In this document: piece by piece, positions 8,421-16,879 of the stretch | Position numbering within the stretch: position 1 is the first letter of the stretch | Layout: every line of letters starts with the position of its first letter | From: Sphaerotilus microaerophilus | GTDB taxonomy: Bacteria > Pseudomonadota > Gammaproteobacteria > Burkholderiales > Burkholderiaceae_C | Direction of reading: 5' to 3' | Assembly: GCF_023734135.1 (NCBI RefSeq) | Contig: NZ_AP025730.1 | Span: 186,001 to 250,000 of the forward strand | DNA length: 64,000 nt | Notes under the pieces: generated by a model | What the model was told of the DNA's origin: nothing | The model's input: only the letters and a program-made list of their open reading frames with translations | Database searches by the model: none | Program-made: the position numbers and the translations under genes

Positions 8421-8746
8421 CAGGGTTCCAGGTCAGGCACACAAACAGCAACCTGCCGAGAGCGGCTGGCACAGGGCCGGCCGGTCGGTGGACTGCTGGG
8501 CACGTCGATGGGCGTCGAACCATTCGCGCCCAGGTACCGTTGCGTGGGGCGCCATCCTGCCAACCCAGCCCGATGCGGGCAAGCACGCAGGCGAGCACTT
8601 CCTCACTGCCGGTGGCCGCTTGCGCCATCGGCTTGGCATGCGCGTGACAGAGCTCACGCTGGTATTTTCCAAGAAGGGATGACAGCTGTCGCAGGCCCGC
8701 CGAGCCACTGCTTGCCACCGGGTCAGACGGTTGTCGGACCGTCCGC
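8421..8746. other. 326-bp spacer between FHA and MBL genes, no gene seen
   Basis: Open frames cross this interval on both strands, but none has a recognisable domain, a ribosome-binding site or coding-type composition. I see no terminator or repeat. It may hold the promoter of the MBL hydrolase, or a decayed small gene. Confidence 0.4.
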
Positions 8747-9430
8747 TCAGGGCTGCACGAACTGCATCTGGGTGCCGGCCAGTTCAATCACGTCACCGTC
8801 CTTCAGGTGCACGGGATCCCCCAGCACCGCCTGGCCATTGACGGTCGGGCGGTTGGTCCCCTCGACGTGGGCGAACACGTAGCCCCCGGGGCGCTTGGTG
8901 ATCGAGGCCACCTGCACACCGGGCTTGCCCACGGTGGTGACCACCTTGGTCAGCACCACCTCGCGTCCGGCTGCCGCGCCGGACAGCACCTTGATCGATG
9001 CCTGCAGCACGGTGCCGGCAGCAAGTCCGCCAAACCCCGAGGGCGGCAGGCCCCCTGGCATCGTTGGCGGCAGCGGGCGCGTCGGCGCACCACCCGGCAT
9101 CTGGCCGGGCTTGAGGATCATCGTCTTCTCGTAGTCCGAGCTGTCTTCGACCAAATACTTGATCTTGTACTTGCCGATCTCGACCGTGTCGTTGTGCTGC
9201 AGCAGCTGCTTCTTGACAGCACGCCCGTTGATGTAAGTACCGTTCGTGCTGTTCTGGTCCTCGATGTAGACATCCTGGCCGACCATCTGCAACACCGCAT
9301 GCTCCCCGCTGACCGCGAGGTTGTCGATCACGATGTCGTTGTAGGGGCGGCGCCCGAGCGTCGTCTTGTCCTTGGTCAGCTGGACTTCCTTGATGACGAC
9401 ACCGTCGAGCGAAACAACGAGTTTGGGCAT
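8747..9430 (-). CDS. FHA-domain phosphothreonine-binding protein
   Basis: 227-aa cytoplasmic protein with a canonical forkhead-associated domain at about 20-90, carrying the phosphopeptide-binding residues in TLGRRPYNDI, SGEHA and NSTNGTYING. A Pro/Gly linker follows (about 115-145). A second, weaker FHA-like unit at about 150-227 retains the PTVNGQ and LKDGDVIELAG pattern but lacks a clear GR...SxxH core, so it may be structural. A Thr in the linker, within DYEKTMI, resembles the pETT-type motif phosphorylated by STPKs in FHA proteins such as GarA. The gene is last in a set with a PP2C phosphatase and a CHASE2 kinase, so it is probably a substrate or reader of that kinase. Confidence 0.92.
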   Translation of the reverse strand: MPKLVVSLDGVVIKEVQLTKDKTTLGRRPYNDIVIDNLAVSGEHAVLQMVGQDVYIEDQNSTNGTYINGRAVKKQLLQHNDTVEIGKYKIKYLVEDSSDYEKTMILKPGQMPGGAPTRPLPPTMPGGLPPSGFGGLAAGTVLQASIKVLSGAAAGREVVLTKVVTTVGKPGVQVASITKRPGGYVFAHVEGTNRPTVNGQAVLGDPVHLKDGDVIELAGTQMQFVQP

Positions 9431-9475
9431 GCGTGACCTCTGTGACTTTTGTCGTGCGATCGGCGGAGGAACAGT

Positions 9476-10258
9476 TCAGCGCCGGAAGGGCCACCAGGAG
9501 CGCGATGCTGCCGGCGCCCCCCGCGCGGCCACCAGAATGACGGCGATATTATCCCGTCCCCCAGCTTCGTTGGCCGCATCCACCAGCGCATGCGCCGCAT
9601 CCACCACGTTGCCGTGCGTGCGCAGCACCTCGGCAACGCTGTCATCGTCGAGCATGTCGGACAAACCGTCCGAGCACATCAGGAACCAGTCGTCGGGCAG
9701 CACGGCATGCATGTGGGTTTCCAACAGCACGACGTCCTCGACCCCCACTGCGCGCGTCACCAGGTTCTTGTTGTGGCTCAGCGCAGCCTGCTCGGGTGAG
9801 ATCAGTCCGGCGTCGATCTGTTCCTGGAGCAGCGAATGGTCCCGGGTGATCTGCACCAACTGGCCATCGCGCCAGCGGTAGGCGCGTGAATCGCCGATGT
9901 GGCCGAGCAGCACGCGATTGCTGCGAAACACCGCGACCACCAGCGTGGTACCCATGCCACCGTACTGCGGATTGGCGTTGGCAGCATTGAAGATCGCCCG
10001 GTTGGCATTGTCCACACAGATGTCCATGGCGCGGCGCACGTCATGGTCGCTGACCTCCGGGGCCGCATCGGCGAGCCAACGGCCAAGCTCCGAGCGCACG
10101 AAGGCGGTGGCCATGCCACTGGCCACCTCGCCAGCGTTGTAGCCTCCCATGCCATCGGCCAGCACGGCCAGGGCCACGCCATCATCAACGGCGACGGAGT
10201 CCTCGTTGTTCGAGCGGGCGCGGCCGCGATCGGTCACGGCATAGAACTCGAAGTTCAT
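9476..10258 (-). CDS. PP2C-family serine/threonine phosphatase (Stp1-type)
   Basis: About 260 aa. All PP2C metal and phosphate motifs are visible in order: RARSNNEDS, LADGMGGYNAGE, GMGTT, GHIGDSRAY, CSDGLSDML and GGRDNIAVIL. The protein would remove phosphate from Ser/Thr targets of the kinase encoded immediately upstream. The ATG at 10258 begins at the conserved fold. An alternative ATG at 10282 adds eight residues and lies 3 bp after the kinase stop, which would fit translational coupling; neither has a strong Shine-Dalgarno sequence. A short Trp/Arg tail (SWWPFRR) ends the protein. FHA follows 45 bp downstream. Confidence 0.93.
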   Translation of the reverse strand: MNFEFYAVTDRGRARSNNEDSVAVDDGVALAVLADGMGGYNAGEVASGMATAFVRSELGRWLADAAPEVSDHDVRRAMDICVDNANRAIFNAANANPQYGGMGTTLVVAVFRSNRVLLGHIGDSRAYRWRDGQLVQITRDHSLLQEQIDAGLISPEQAALSHNKNLVTRAVGVEDVVLLETHMHAVLPDDWFLMCSDGLSDMLDDDSVAEVLRTHGNVVDAAHALVDAANEAGGRDNIAVILVAARGAPAASRSWWPFRR

Positions 10259-10285
10259 GAGCGGGGCACGGGCGCGGTCCATGGA

Positions 10286-12955
10286 TCAGGACGCTGATTG
10301 TGCCCCGTCCCGGGCAGGCGCAGACCGTGATCCTGCACTCGGCTGCGCTGGCAACGCGCAATCCTGCACCGATGCGACAGCGTCAGACTCTGCGCGTTCC
10401 CGGCGTTGCTGCATCAACCAGGAGCCAACCAGCCGCAGGTCGGCCGCGACCGCATCGCCATCACCGTAGCGCAACTCCGCTCGCTTTTGCAGCAGGATGC
10501 TGACGATGTTGGCCAGAACCTCCGGGACGAGCGGGTTCAGCTGGCGCACATCGGGGGCCACCTCCTGGGTGGCGGCATGGATCATCTCGGCGAGGGTGTG
10601 CCCCTGTTGCGGCAGCCGCCCCGTGAGCAACTGGAACAGCAGCACCCCGAGCGAGTACAGGTCGCTGCGCCCATCGACGCTGCGCCCGGTGAGTTGCTCG
10701 GGCGACATGTAGGAAGGCGACCCCAGCACCAGGCCGGTGCGGGTACGGGCCGAATCGGTGATGCGGGCAATGCCGAAGTCGGTGACCTTCACTTGGCCGT
10801 GCTCCGGATCGATCATCACGTTGGCCGGCTTGATGTCACGGTGGATCACGCCTTGCCGGTGGGCATGGGCCAGTGCGGCCGCCACACGTGCACCGATGGC
10901 CACCACCGTGCCGACCGACAGCAGCGTGCCCGGCTGGACGTGCTGCGTCAGGTCGTGCCCATGCAGCCGTTCCATCGCGATGTAGGCCAGCCCGCGCTCC
11001 TCGCCGGATTGGAGCACGCGCACGATGTCGGGGTGCTGCAGCCGGCCGGCGGCCTGGGCCTCGCGCTGGAAGCGCGCGCGCGCCTCGCGCAGCGCAAAGC
11101 CTTCGAACTCGCGCGCCAGGGCCAGGGTCTTGACCGCCACCTCGCCGCCATGGCCGATTTCGCTGGCCAAGTAGACCCGGCCCATCGTGCCCCGCCCGAT
11201 CTCATGCTCCAGCTGGTACGCCCCCAGGCGCGGTGGCGCCGCGCCGCCTGGACCCCGAGAGCGGTACATGGCGGCAGGTTCCGTGGCGGGGTTCGCCTCA
11301 CGCTCGTGCAAGGGCTGCGTGGCCGCCATCGAGAGGTCCGCTTCAGGGTGAGGCGGTGTGCCCGGTGCCCCAGCGGGCAGCGACGCCAGCGCACCGGGGA
11401 GCGCCGCCGAGAGCATCACCGGCAGCCCGACCGGACGGGTGGCGGTACGCGGGTCGCCGTGACTCACTCCGGGGGACTGGTCCAACTGGGGCAGGATCGT
11501 CGAGGCGGGCCGCCCGGCTTCCACGGCCAACACCGTGGAAGCAGCCGCAGCAGCAGTCGAGGCGGAAGCGCCACCCAGGGCGCCCCGGCCCGCCGGCAGC
11601 GGGACCAGGGGCGTGACCGTGGTCGGCCCTGACTGCAGGGCGTGGCGGCGCAATCCCAGCAGCGAGAGGTGCCCCAGCAGCAGCACGGCGGCCGGAAGGA
11701 CCATGGGCGACCAGATGTGCGCCGCACTCAGGCCGAGCTGGGCGCCGAGCAGGAGACACAGGGCAACCAGGCTGCTCAGCACCAGGCCCGAGCCTGCGGT
11801 GAGCCGCGGCGCCAGCCACACCAGGTAGGCCACGGCAGCAATCGCCAGCAACCAGGGCAGGCCGCGTGCCCAACCGGGCTGGGCCACGACCTGGCCGGTC
11901 AGCAGTGCGGAAGACAACTGGGCCAGGGCCTCCACCGGCGCCACGGGCTCACCATCGGGCAGCAACGCGCCTCCGGCACGGGCGGCGTGGTCGACACGGC
12001 CGATCAGCACCAGCTTGCCTGCCACGGTGCGGGCGTTGAACTGGCCACCGAGCACCGCATCTGCGCTGAGGTGGACGAAGGCGGGCTGCTGCGGACGATC
12101 CGCAGCGAAGATGGGTGCCACGCTGTCCTGCGGCCCCAGCGGCAATCGCGTCGACCCCAGGCTGACCCAACGCCCCCCCTGCCCAGGCGGATCGGGTGGC
12201 AGGCCACGCTGCACAGAAGCGGCCAGCCAGGCCAGCGAGGCGATGCCACGGCCCTCGACATCCCGGCGCAGTGCATGGCGGCGTAACGTACCGTCGCGGT
12301 CCGCGCTCAGTTCGAGATGGCCACTGCCCAGTGCCGCGCGGGCCAGCAGCGGCAGCGGCCAGGGCGGACGAGCGGGTAAGGAAGCATTGGAACCTGCAGC
12401 AGTGGGCTGCGCGTCGACCAAGGCGGCCATGGCCTCGCCCGTGCGCAGCGACGCGGCTTCGAGCGGACCCAGCGCCAGCAGGCTTCTGCCGTGGGCGGCC
12501 AAGCTGTGTGCAAACTGCCCGTCGCCATCGAGTTGCTCCCGGCTGACGGACAGCACGGTCGGCAGGTCCGGGTGGTGCGCCAGCGCCGGGTCGGCTGCCA
12601 CGGTGCTCGCTATGCGGTGCCATTCGGCCAAGGCACTCGGGCTCTGGGCGCCGATGAAGGGCTCGGCATGGGCCACCACGCGTGCACCGGCGCCGCGCAG
12701 GCGGTCCAACAGCCGGCCATGCAACTCGCGCGACCAAGGCCAACTGCCGTGCTTCGCCTGACTGGGGGCATCAATGGCGACCACCACGACTTCCGGCGAG
12801 CCGGCTCGCGCCGCACCCGTCAATGCATGATCGTAGGCCCAGCGCTCCGCGGCCCCCAGCAAGTCGCCAGCAAGGACGACCAACCACAGCAACAGGCCGG
12901 CGCCACCGAGCCACAGCCGCTCCTTGGTCAGGCGCAGGGGCGGCAGGGCGGGCAT
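10286..12955 (-). CDS. CHASE2-domain membrane serine/threonine protein kinase
   Basis: 889-aa sensor kinase. An N-terminal membrane helix (about 15-35) precedes a periplasmic CHASE2 sensory domain (about 40-335, with VVVVAIDAPS near its start). Two or three further helices follow at about 345-430, then a long Ala/Pro-rich linker, then a C-terminal Hanks-type kinase domain at about 575-840. Kinase signatures present are GRGTMGRVYLA, AVKTL, HRDIKPANVMI, DFGIARI and SPSYMSPEQL. CHASE2 is normally found on histidine kinases, cyclases and some STPKs, where it senses an unknown extracellular signal. The gene heads a kinase-PP2C-FHA operon. The start at 12955 leads directly into the basic residues before helix 1. 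Confidence 0.93.
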   Translation of the reverse strand: MPALPPLRLTKERLWLGGAGLLLWLVVLAGDLLGAAERWAYDHALTGAARAGSPEVVVVAIDAPSQAKHGSWPWSRELHGRLLDRLRGAGARVVAHAEPFIGAQSPSALAEWHRIASTVAADPALAHHPDLPTVLSVSREQLDGDGQFAHSLAAHGRSLLALGPLEAASLRTGEAMAALVDAQPTAAGSNASLPARPPWPLPLLARAALGSGHLELSADRDGTLRRHALRRDVEGRGIASLAWLAASVQRGLPPDPPGQGGRWVSLGSTRLPLGPQDSVAPIFAADRPQQPAFVHLSADAVLGGQFNARTVAGKLVLIGRVDHAARAGGALLPDGEPVAPVEALAQLSSALLTGQVVAQPGWARGLPWLLAIAAVAYLVWLAPRLTAGSGLVLSSLVALCLLLGAQLGLSAAHIWSPMVLPAAVLLLGHLSLLGLRRHALQSGPTTVTPLVPLPAGRGALGGASASTAAAAASTVLAVEAGRPASTILPQLDQSPGVSHGDPRTATRPVGLPVMLSAALPGALASLPAGAPGTPPHPEADLSMAATQPLHEREANPATEPAAMYRSRGPGGAAPPRLGAYQLEHEIGRGTMGRVYLASEIGHGGEVAVKTLALAREFEGFALREARARFQREAQAAGRLQHPDIVRVLQSGEERGLAYIAMERLHGHDLTQHVQPGTLLSVGTVVAIGARVAAALAHAHRQGVIHRDIKPANVMIDPEHGQVKVTDFGIARITDSARTRTGLVLGSPSYMSPEQLTGRSVDGRSDLYSLGVLLFQLLTGRLPQQGHTLAEMIHAATQEVAPDVRQLNPLVPEVLANIVSILLQKRAELRYGDGDAVAADLRLVGSWLMQQRRERAESDAVASVQDCALPAQPSAGSRSAPARDGAQSAS

Positions 12956-13251
12956 GGGATGGAGGAGGCCTGGCGGTGACTGGGGTTTGGCAGGAAGTTA
13001 ACACAGCGGCCCACCGCACTGCCATCGGCGCCGTCACCGAGGCCCCCCATGGGATTCGCCCCAAGGGCGATGCCTGCGGGCCACAGAAAACCGGCCTGTA
13101 CCGCCGTTTCACGCCCAGGGGCTGCGGAAACTGCCTTCTCAATGGCTGGGGCAGGCAGTACCATCCGCGACCACAGTGCCGTAGGTATGCTGGTGTTCGC
13201 GCTGGCGGGCCGGGCAAGGCACGTCGTCAGTCCTTGATGGAGAGAGTCAAC

Positions 13252-13608
13252 ATGGCAACTGCAAAGAAAGCCGCCGCTAAACAGGCACCTGCTGCAAAGA
13301 AATCGGCCGCGGCCGAAACCAAGGCGGCGGCACCGGCCGCCAAGGAAGCACCGGCCAAGCGCACGGCCAACGCGGCCTTCATGAAGGCGATGACTCCGTC
13401 TGCAGCCCTGGCCGCCGTGATCGGCAAACAGCCTGCGCCGCGCACCGAAGTCACCAAGAAGATCTGGGAGTACATCAAGAAGCACAAGCTTCAGGATGAA
13501 GCCAACAAGCGCATGATCAACGCCGACGCCAAGCTGAAGGTGATCTTCAAGAAGGATCAGGTGTCGATGTTTGAGATGACCAAACTGATCAGCGAGCAGC
13601 TCTCCTGA
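13252..13608 (+). CDS. SWIB/MDM2-domain protein with histone H1-like N-terminus
   Basis: 118-aa basic protein. Residues 1-45 are a Lys/Ala/Pro-rich, histone H1-like tail. Residues about 48-118 form a SWIB/MDM2 domain, with SAALAAVIG, the conserved TKKIWEYIKKHKLQD core and the C-terminal MFEMTKLI helix. Bacterial members occur in chlamydiae and betaproteobacteria and are thought to act in nucleoid condensation or topology; the function here is inferred. The start is ATG 13252, with GGAGAGAG placed 6 nt upstream; an ATG at 13237 lies inside that Shine-Dalgarno sequence and is unlikely to be used. A very strong terminator follows. Confidence 0.93.
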   Translation: MATAKKAAAKQAPAAKKSAAAETKAAAPAAKEAPAKRTANAAFMKAMTPSAALAAVIGKQPAPRTEVTKKIWEYIKKHKLQDEANKRMINADAKLKVIFKKDQVSMFEMTKLISEQLS

Positions 13609-13643
13609 TTCGATGTTGCTGGTCCCTGGCGTTTCGCGCCAGT

Positions 13644-13680
13644 AAATGAAAAAGCCCGGTCCACCCGGGCTTTTTCATTT
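13644..13680. terminator. Strong bidirectional intrinsic terminator after SWIB gene
   Basis: A 16-bp perfect inverted repeat (13644-13659 with 13665-13680) encloses a 5-nt loop. The arm ends in AAAAAGCCCGG and the partner reads CCGGGCTTTTT, giving A/T tracts on both sides. It can end both the SWIB gene and argC. Confidence 0.93.
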
Positions 13681-13757
13681 TGATCCGGATCATTCTCTGG
13701 TGGCGATCCGGCCTCGATCAACCAGGCCGAGCGGGCCTTGTCTGGTGGAATCCCGGC

Positions 13758-14699
13758 TCACAGCCCCAGGGTTTCCTGAACGCCCAGGTGCACGTTCATG
13801 CACTGCACCGCGGCACCGCTGGCACCCTTGCCGAGGTTATCCAGACGGGCCATCAGCAGCGCCTGATCCCCCTGCGAGAAAACAAACAGGTCCAACCGGT
13901 TGCTGTCGTTGCAGGCCTGGACGTCAAAGAACCCGTCGTCCAGCGTAGGGCCATCGTTGAGGGGCATCACGCGCACGAAGGGCTCGCCGGCGAAGTGACG
14001 CTCGTAAGCCACACGCAGGTCCTCCGCCGTGGTACCGGCGCGCAAGTGTGCCAAATGCAGCGGCACGCTGACCGTGAGGCCCTTGTAGAACGGGCCGACG
14101 ACGGGCATGAACACCGGCTTGGTCGTCAGCCCGGTGTGGGCCATCATTTCCGGGATGTGCTTGTGCGACAGCCCCAGCGCGTAGGGGCGAGGGGATGCCA
14201 GGCGCGCGTCGCCGCCGGCTTCGTACTGCTCGATCATCTTCTTGCCGCCGCCCGAGTAGCCGGTGATCGAGGTGGCGCTCACCGGCAGGCCAGCCGGCAA
14301 CAGCCCGGCATCGACCAGCGGGCGCAGCAGCAGGATGAAGGCGCTGGCGTGGCAGCCCGGATTGGCAATGCGCTTGGACGAACGCAGGCGCTCACGCTGG
14401 CCGGCGACCAATTCGGGCAGGCCGAAGGCCCACCCCGGCGCGGTGCGGTGCGCGGTGCTCGCGTCGATCAGGCAGGTGCGGGGGTTGGTGACCAGCGCGG
14501 CGGCCTCCTTGGCGGCAGCGTCGGGCAGACAGAGGAAGGCCACGTCAGCTGCATTGAGCAGCCTCGCACGCTCGGCGGCGTCCTTGCGCCGCTCGGGGTC
14601 GATGCGCAGCACCTCGATGTCGCTGCGGCTGGCCAGGTACTCGTGGATGCGCAGGCCCGTGGTGCCTTCCTGGCCGTCGACAAATACCGCATGCTTCAT
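13758..14699 (-). CDS. argC: N-acetyl-gamma-glutamyl-phosphate reductase, type 2
   Basis: NADPH-dependent reduction of N-acetylglutamyl-5-phosphate to the semialdehyde in arginine synthesis. The 313-aa length is that of the short type 2 family; type 1 enzymes are about 340 aa. The N-terminus [18 protein letters not shown] is characteristic of type 2. The catalytic Cys lies in NPGCHASAF near residue 115, and [10 protein letters not shown] follows in the substrate domain. The ATG at 14699 begins directly at the Rossmann strand; the frame is open for another 860 bp upstream but overlaps a real gene there. Head-to-head with the small hydrolase gene, 84 bp apart. Confidence 0.95.
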   Translation of the reverse strand: MKHAVFVDGQEGTTGLRIHEYLASRSDIEVLRIDPERRKDAAERARLLNAADVAFLCLPDAAAKEAAALVTNPRTCLIDASTAHRTAPGWAFGLPELVAGQRERLRSSKRIANPGCHASAFILLLRPLVDAGLLPAGLPVSATSITGYSGGGKKMIEQYEAGGDARLASPRPYALGLSHKHIPEMMAHTGLTTKPVFMPVVGPFYKGLTVSVPLHLAHLRAGTTAEDLRVAYERHFAGEPFVRVMPLNDGPTLDDGFFDVQACNDSNRLDLFVFSQGDQALLMARLDNLGKGASGAAVQCMNVHLGVQETLGL

Positions 14700-14783
14700 G
14701 GTGAACAACCTCTGCTGATCCTGTGACCCCGCGTGCGGAACGTTCGAACGGGGAGCCGGAATGGGGGAGCGCAAGAATACGCC

Positions 14784-15416
14784 ATGGACCGTGACACCGC
14801 CGATCTCGACAACCTGCCTGCACCTCCACACGCGGTGCGCATCCTTCATTTGCCAGGCTGGCTGGATTCCGACCCGGGCCACTGGCAGGCCCACTGGTGG
14901 GGCCGGCCAGGGCACGAGAAGCTCGAACAGTCCGACTGGCTGTGGCCGCGGCGCGGCGACTGGATGGCACGGCTGGACGAGGCCCTGCTGGCCGGGAACG
15001 ACCGCCCAGCGCGTCCCGTGGTGCTGGTAGCGCACAGCCTGGGCTGCCAACTCACCGCAGCCTGGGCCGCGCACAGCCGCCACACCGCCCGGGTGCACGG
15101 CGCGCTGCTGGTAGCGCCCCCTGACACCGAGCGCAGCGACATGCCACCGCAACTGCACAACTGGCGGCCGATGAGCCGGGCTCGGCTGCCCTTTCCGGCC
15201 ATCGCCGCGGTCTCCTGCAATGACCCCTACTGCGACCCCGCCAGGGCGCGGGGCCTGTGCGCCGACTGGGGCGCCGAAGTGGTCGATGCCGGGGCGGCCG
15301 GCCACCTCAACACCGCATCCGGGCTGGGCGATTGGCCACAGGGGTGGGCGCTGCTGCAGCGGCTGCTGGCCATGGCAGATCAGGCCGATCGGGCGCCACC
15401 GGCGCTCCAGGCTTGA
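14784..15416 (+). CDS. RBBP9/YdeN-type alpha/beta serine hydrolase
   Basis: 210-aa small hydrolase of the Ser_hydrolase (RBBP9/YdeN) family. It has the early [14 protein letters not shown] signature, a nucleophile elbow AHSLGC in place of the usual GxSxG, a late Asp in CNDPYCDP and a catalytic His in AGHLNT. Substrates of this family are poorly defined. The start ATG 14784 was chosen by distance to the core; the frame is open 51 bp further. It is followed after 31 bp by parB. I recall this hydrolase lying between parA and parB in several Burkholderiales, which would explain its presence here. Confidence 0.87.
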   Translation: MDRDTADLDNLPAPPHAVRILHLPGWLDSDPGHWQAHWWGRPGHEKLEQSDWLWPRRGDWMARLDEALLAGNDRPARPVVLVAHSLGCQLTAAWAAHSRHTARVHGALLVAPPDTERSDMPPQLHNWRPMSRARLPFPAIAAVSCNDPYCDPARARGLCADWGAEVVDAGAAGHLNTASGLGDWPQGWALLQRLLAMADQADRAPPALQA

Positions 15417-15447
15417 GCCACGGTCCGGATCACCGACAATCGGACGC

Positions 15448-16356
15448 ATGGTCACCAAGAAGCCCAAAGGTCTCGGTCGCGGTCTGGAAGCGCTGCTCGG
15501 GCCGCAACTGAGCGCAGCCGTCACCGCGGACGGCCAGCCGGGCCAGCCCGGCGCGCTCAAGCTCGCGCAGCTCCTGCCTGGACGCTACCAGCCGCGCACC
15601 CGCATGGACGAGGGCTCGCTGTTCGAGCTGGCCGAGAGCATCCGCAGCCAGGGCATCATGCAACCCATCCTGGTGCGCCCGCTGCCACCGCGCGACGGGC
15701 TGCCGATGTACGAGATCATCGCTGGCGAACGGCGCTCGCGCGCCGCAAAGATCGCCGGGCTGGACGAAGTCCCCGTTCTGGTGCGCGATGTGCCCGACCA
15801 GGCCGCCGCCGCGATGGCGCTGATCGAGAACATCCAGCGCGAGGACCTCAATCCGCTGGAAGAGGCGCAGGGCGTGCAGCGGCTGGTCAGCGAGTTCGGC
15901 CTGACGCACGAGGAGGCGGCCCAGGCCATCGGCCGTAGCCGCAGTGCCACCACCAACCTGCTGCGCCTGATCACGCTGGCCGAACCGGTGCAGCAGATGC
16001 TGATGGCCGGCGACCTCGACATGGGGCACGCCCGGGCACTGGTGCCACTGGACAAGGCACATCAGATCACCTGCGCGAATCAGATCGTCGCGAAAAAGCT
16101 CTCGGTGCGCGAAGCCGAGAAGCTGGTACAGCGCGGCGACACGCCGCGCCAGGCGCCATTGCTGCGCATGAAGGGCGAACATCCGCGCGACATCGCACGC
16201 ATCGAGGAACAGCTCGCCGACTGGCTCACCGCCAAGGTCGAGATCCGCGTCAAGAAGCGTTCGCGCGGCGGCCCGGCCGGCGAGGTGGCGATCGCCTTCG
16301 GCTCGCTCGATGAGCTCAACGGCCTGCTCGACAAGCTGGGGCTGAAAGAGACCTGA
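15448..16356 (+). CDS. parB: Chromosome-partitioning protein ParB
   Basis: 302-aa ParB/Spo0J protein: a DNA-binding CTPase that loads at parS and organises the replication origin. The N-terminus [11 protein letters not shown] is the usual ParA-interacting peptide. The CTP-binding motif GERRSRAAK and the [14 protein letters not shown] box occupy about 85-140, and the helix-turn-helix reads [23 protein letters not shown]. The C-terminal dimerisation domain is present. The chosen start (15448) gives this standard N-terminus. No parA is adjacent: the upstream neighbour is the RBBP9-type hydrolase, and beyond it argC runs the other way. I saw no parS-like 16-mer in the window, though I could not search exhaustively. 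Confidence 0.95.
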   Translation: MVTKKPKGLGRGLEALLGPQLSAAVTADGQPGQPGALKLAQLLPGRYQPRTRMDEGSLFELAESIRSQGIMQPILVRPLPPRDGLPMYEIIAGERRSRAAKIAGLDEVPVLVRDVPDQAAAAMALIENIQREDLNPLEEAQGVQRLVSEFGLTHEEAAQAIGRSRSATTNLLRLITLAEPVQQMLMAGDLDMGHARALVPLDKAHQITCANQIVAKKLSVREAEKLVQRGDTPRQAPLLRMKGEHPRDIARIEEQLADWLTAKVEIRVKKRSRGGPAGEVAIAFGSLDELNGLLDKLGLKET

Positions 16357-16879
16357 AAACGTCGTCTTGCGTCGGCCCGGATCAACCCGCCCCCGCAAAC
16401 GCACCGACCTGCCCCCCAGATCCATCGGGCCGTGCACCGCGTTCGCGGTGTCGGCAGCGTCCGCCTGCGCCGCTACGCTGGGACGCGGTGTGACATCGGC
16501 CACACCCGGAGACCTTCCGGGGCCTGATGCCCAACCGCTGGCCCCGGGTTTGCTAGGTCAACCGACAAGGTGTCTGCTACGTCTGATTCAACAGCGAGCC
16601 AGCAAGTCGGCGAGCAGGAGGCATCGGTCAGTGAAGAAATGCCTGCGGCTGCCAAGGCAATTGAAAAAGCAGTGACAGCTGGGGCTTCTTCCATGGACCG
16701 ACCCCTTCAGGTTGAACGAAGCTGACACCACGGGATCACAGACACAACGACTGCAGAGCGACGGAAAGCTCTGATGGCGCCTCGCCCCGGCGTAGCAACG
16801 GGACGGGACTCCACCAGATCTTCCCTGGTGGCGCGACACTGATCCTGTCGCCCACTGCCCGACCCCCAGGAGGCCCTGC
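16357..16879. other. 523-bp region upstream of prkA
   Basis: No supported gene. A 51-codon frame at 16570-16725 (GTG start) gives a plausible acidic Ala/Ser-rich peptide, but its third-position GC is only about half, far below the surrounding genes. The rest is presumably the long upstream regulatory region of prkA. I found no clear sigma-54 (TGGCAC-N5-TTGC) element. A good Shine-Dalgarno sequence, CCAGGAGG, precedes prkA at 16866-16873. Confidence 0.45.

Noticed and set aside
8433..8708. Small minus-strand frame between FHA and MBL genes
   Set aside because: No recognisable domain, no Shine-Dalgarno and a Cys/Arg-rich random composition.
13758..15560. A 600-codon version of argC
   Set aside because: Everything upstream of 14699 is antisense to the small hydrolase and parB; type 2 ArgC is about 310 aa.
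16367..16675. A 102-codon + strand frame after parB
   Set aside because: It is Arg/Pro-rich, without a ribosome-binding site, and its codon use is unlike neighbouring genes.
16820..16860. Sigma-54 promoter before prkA
   Set aside because: GGTGGCGCGACACTGATC resembles TGGCAC-N5-TTGC only in the first half; the -12 element is absent.
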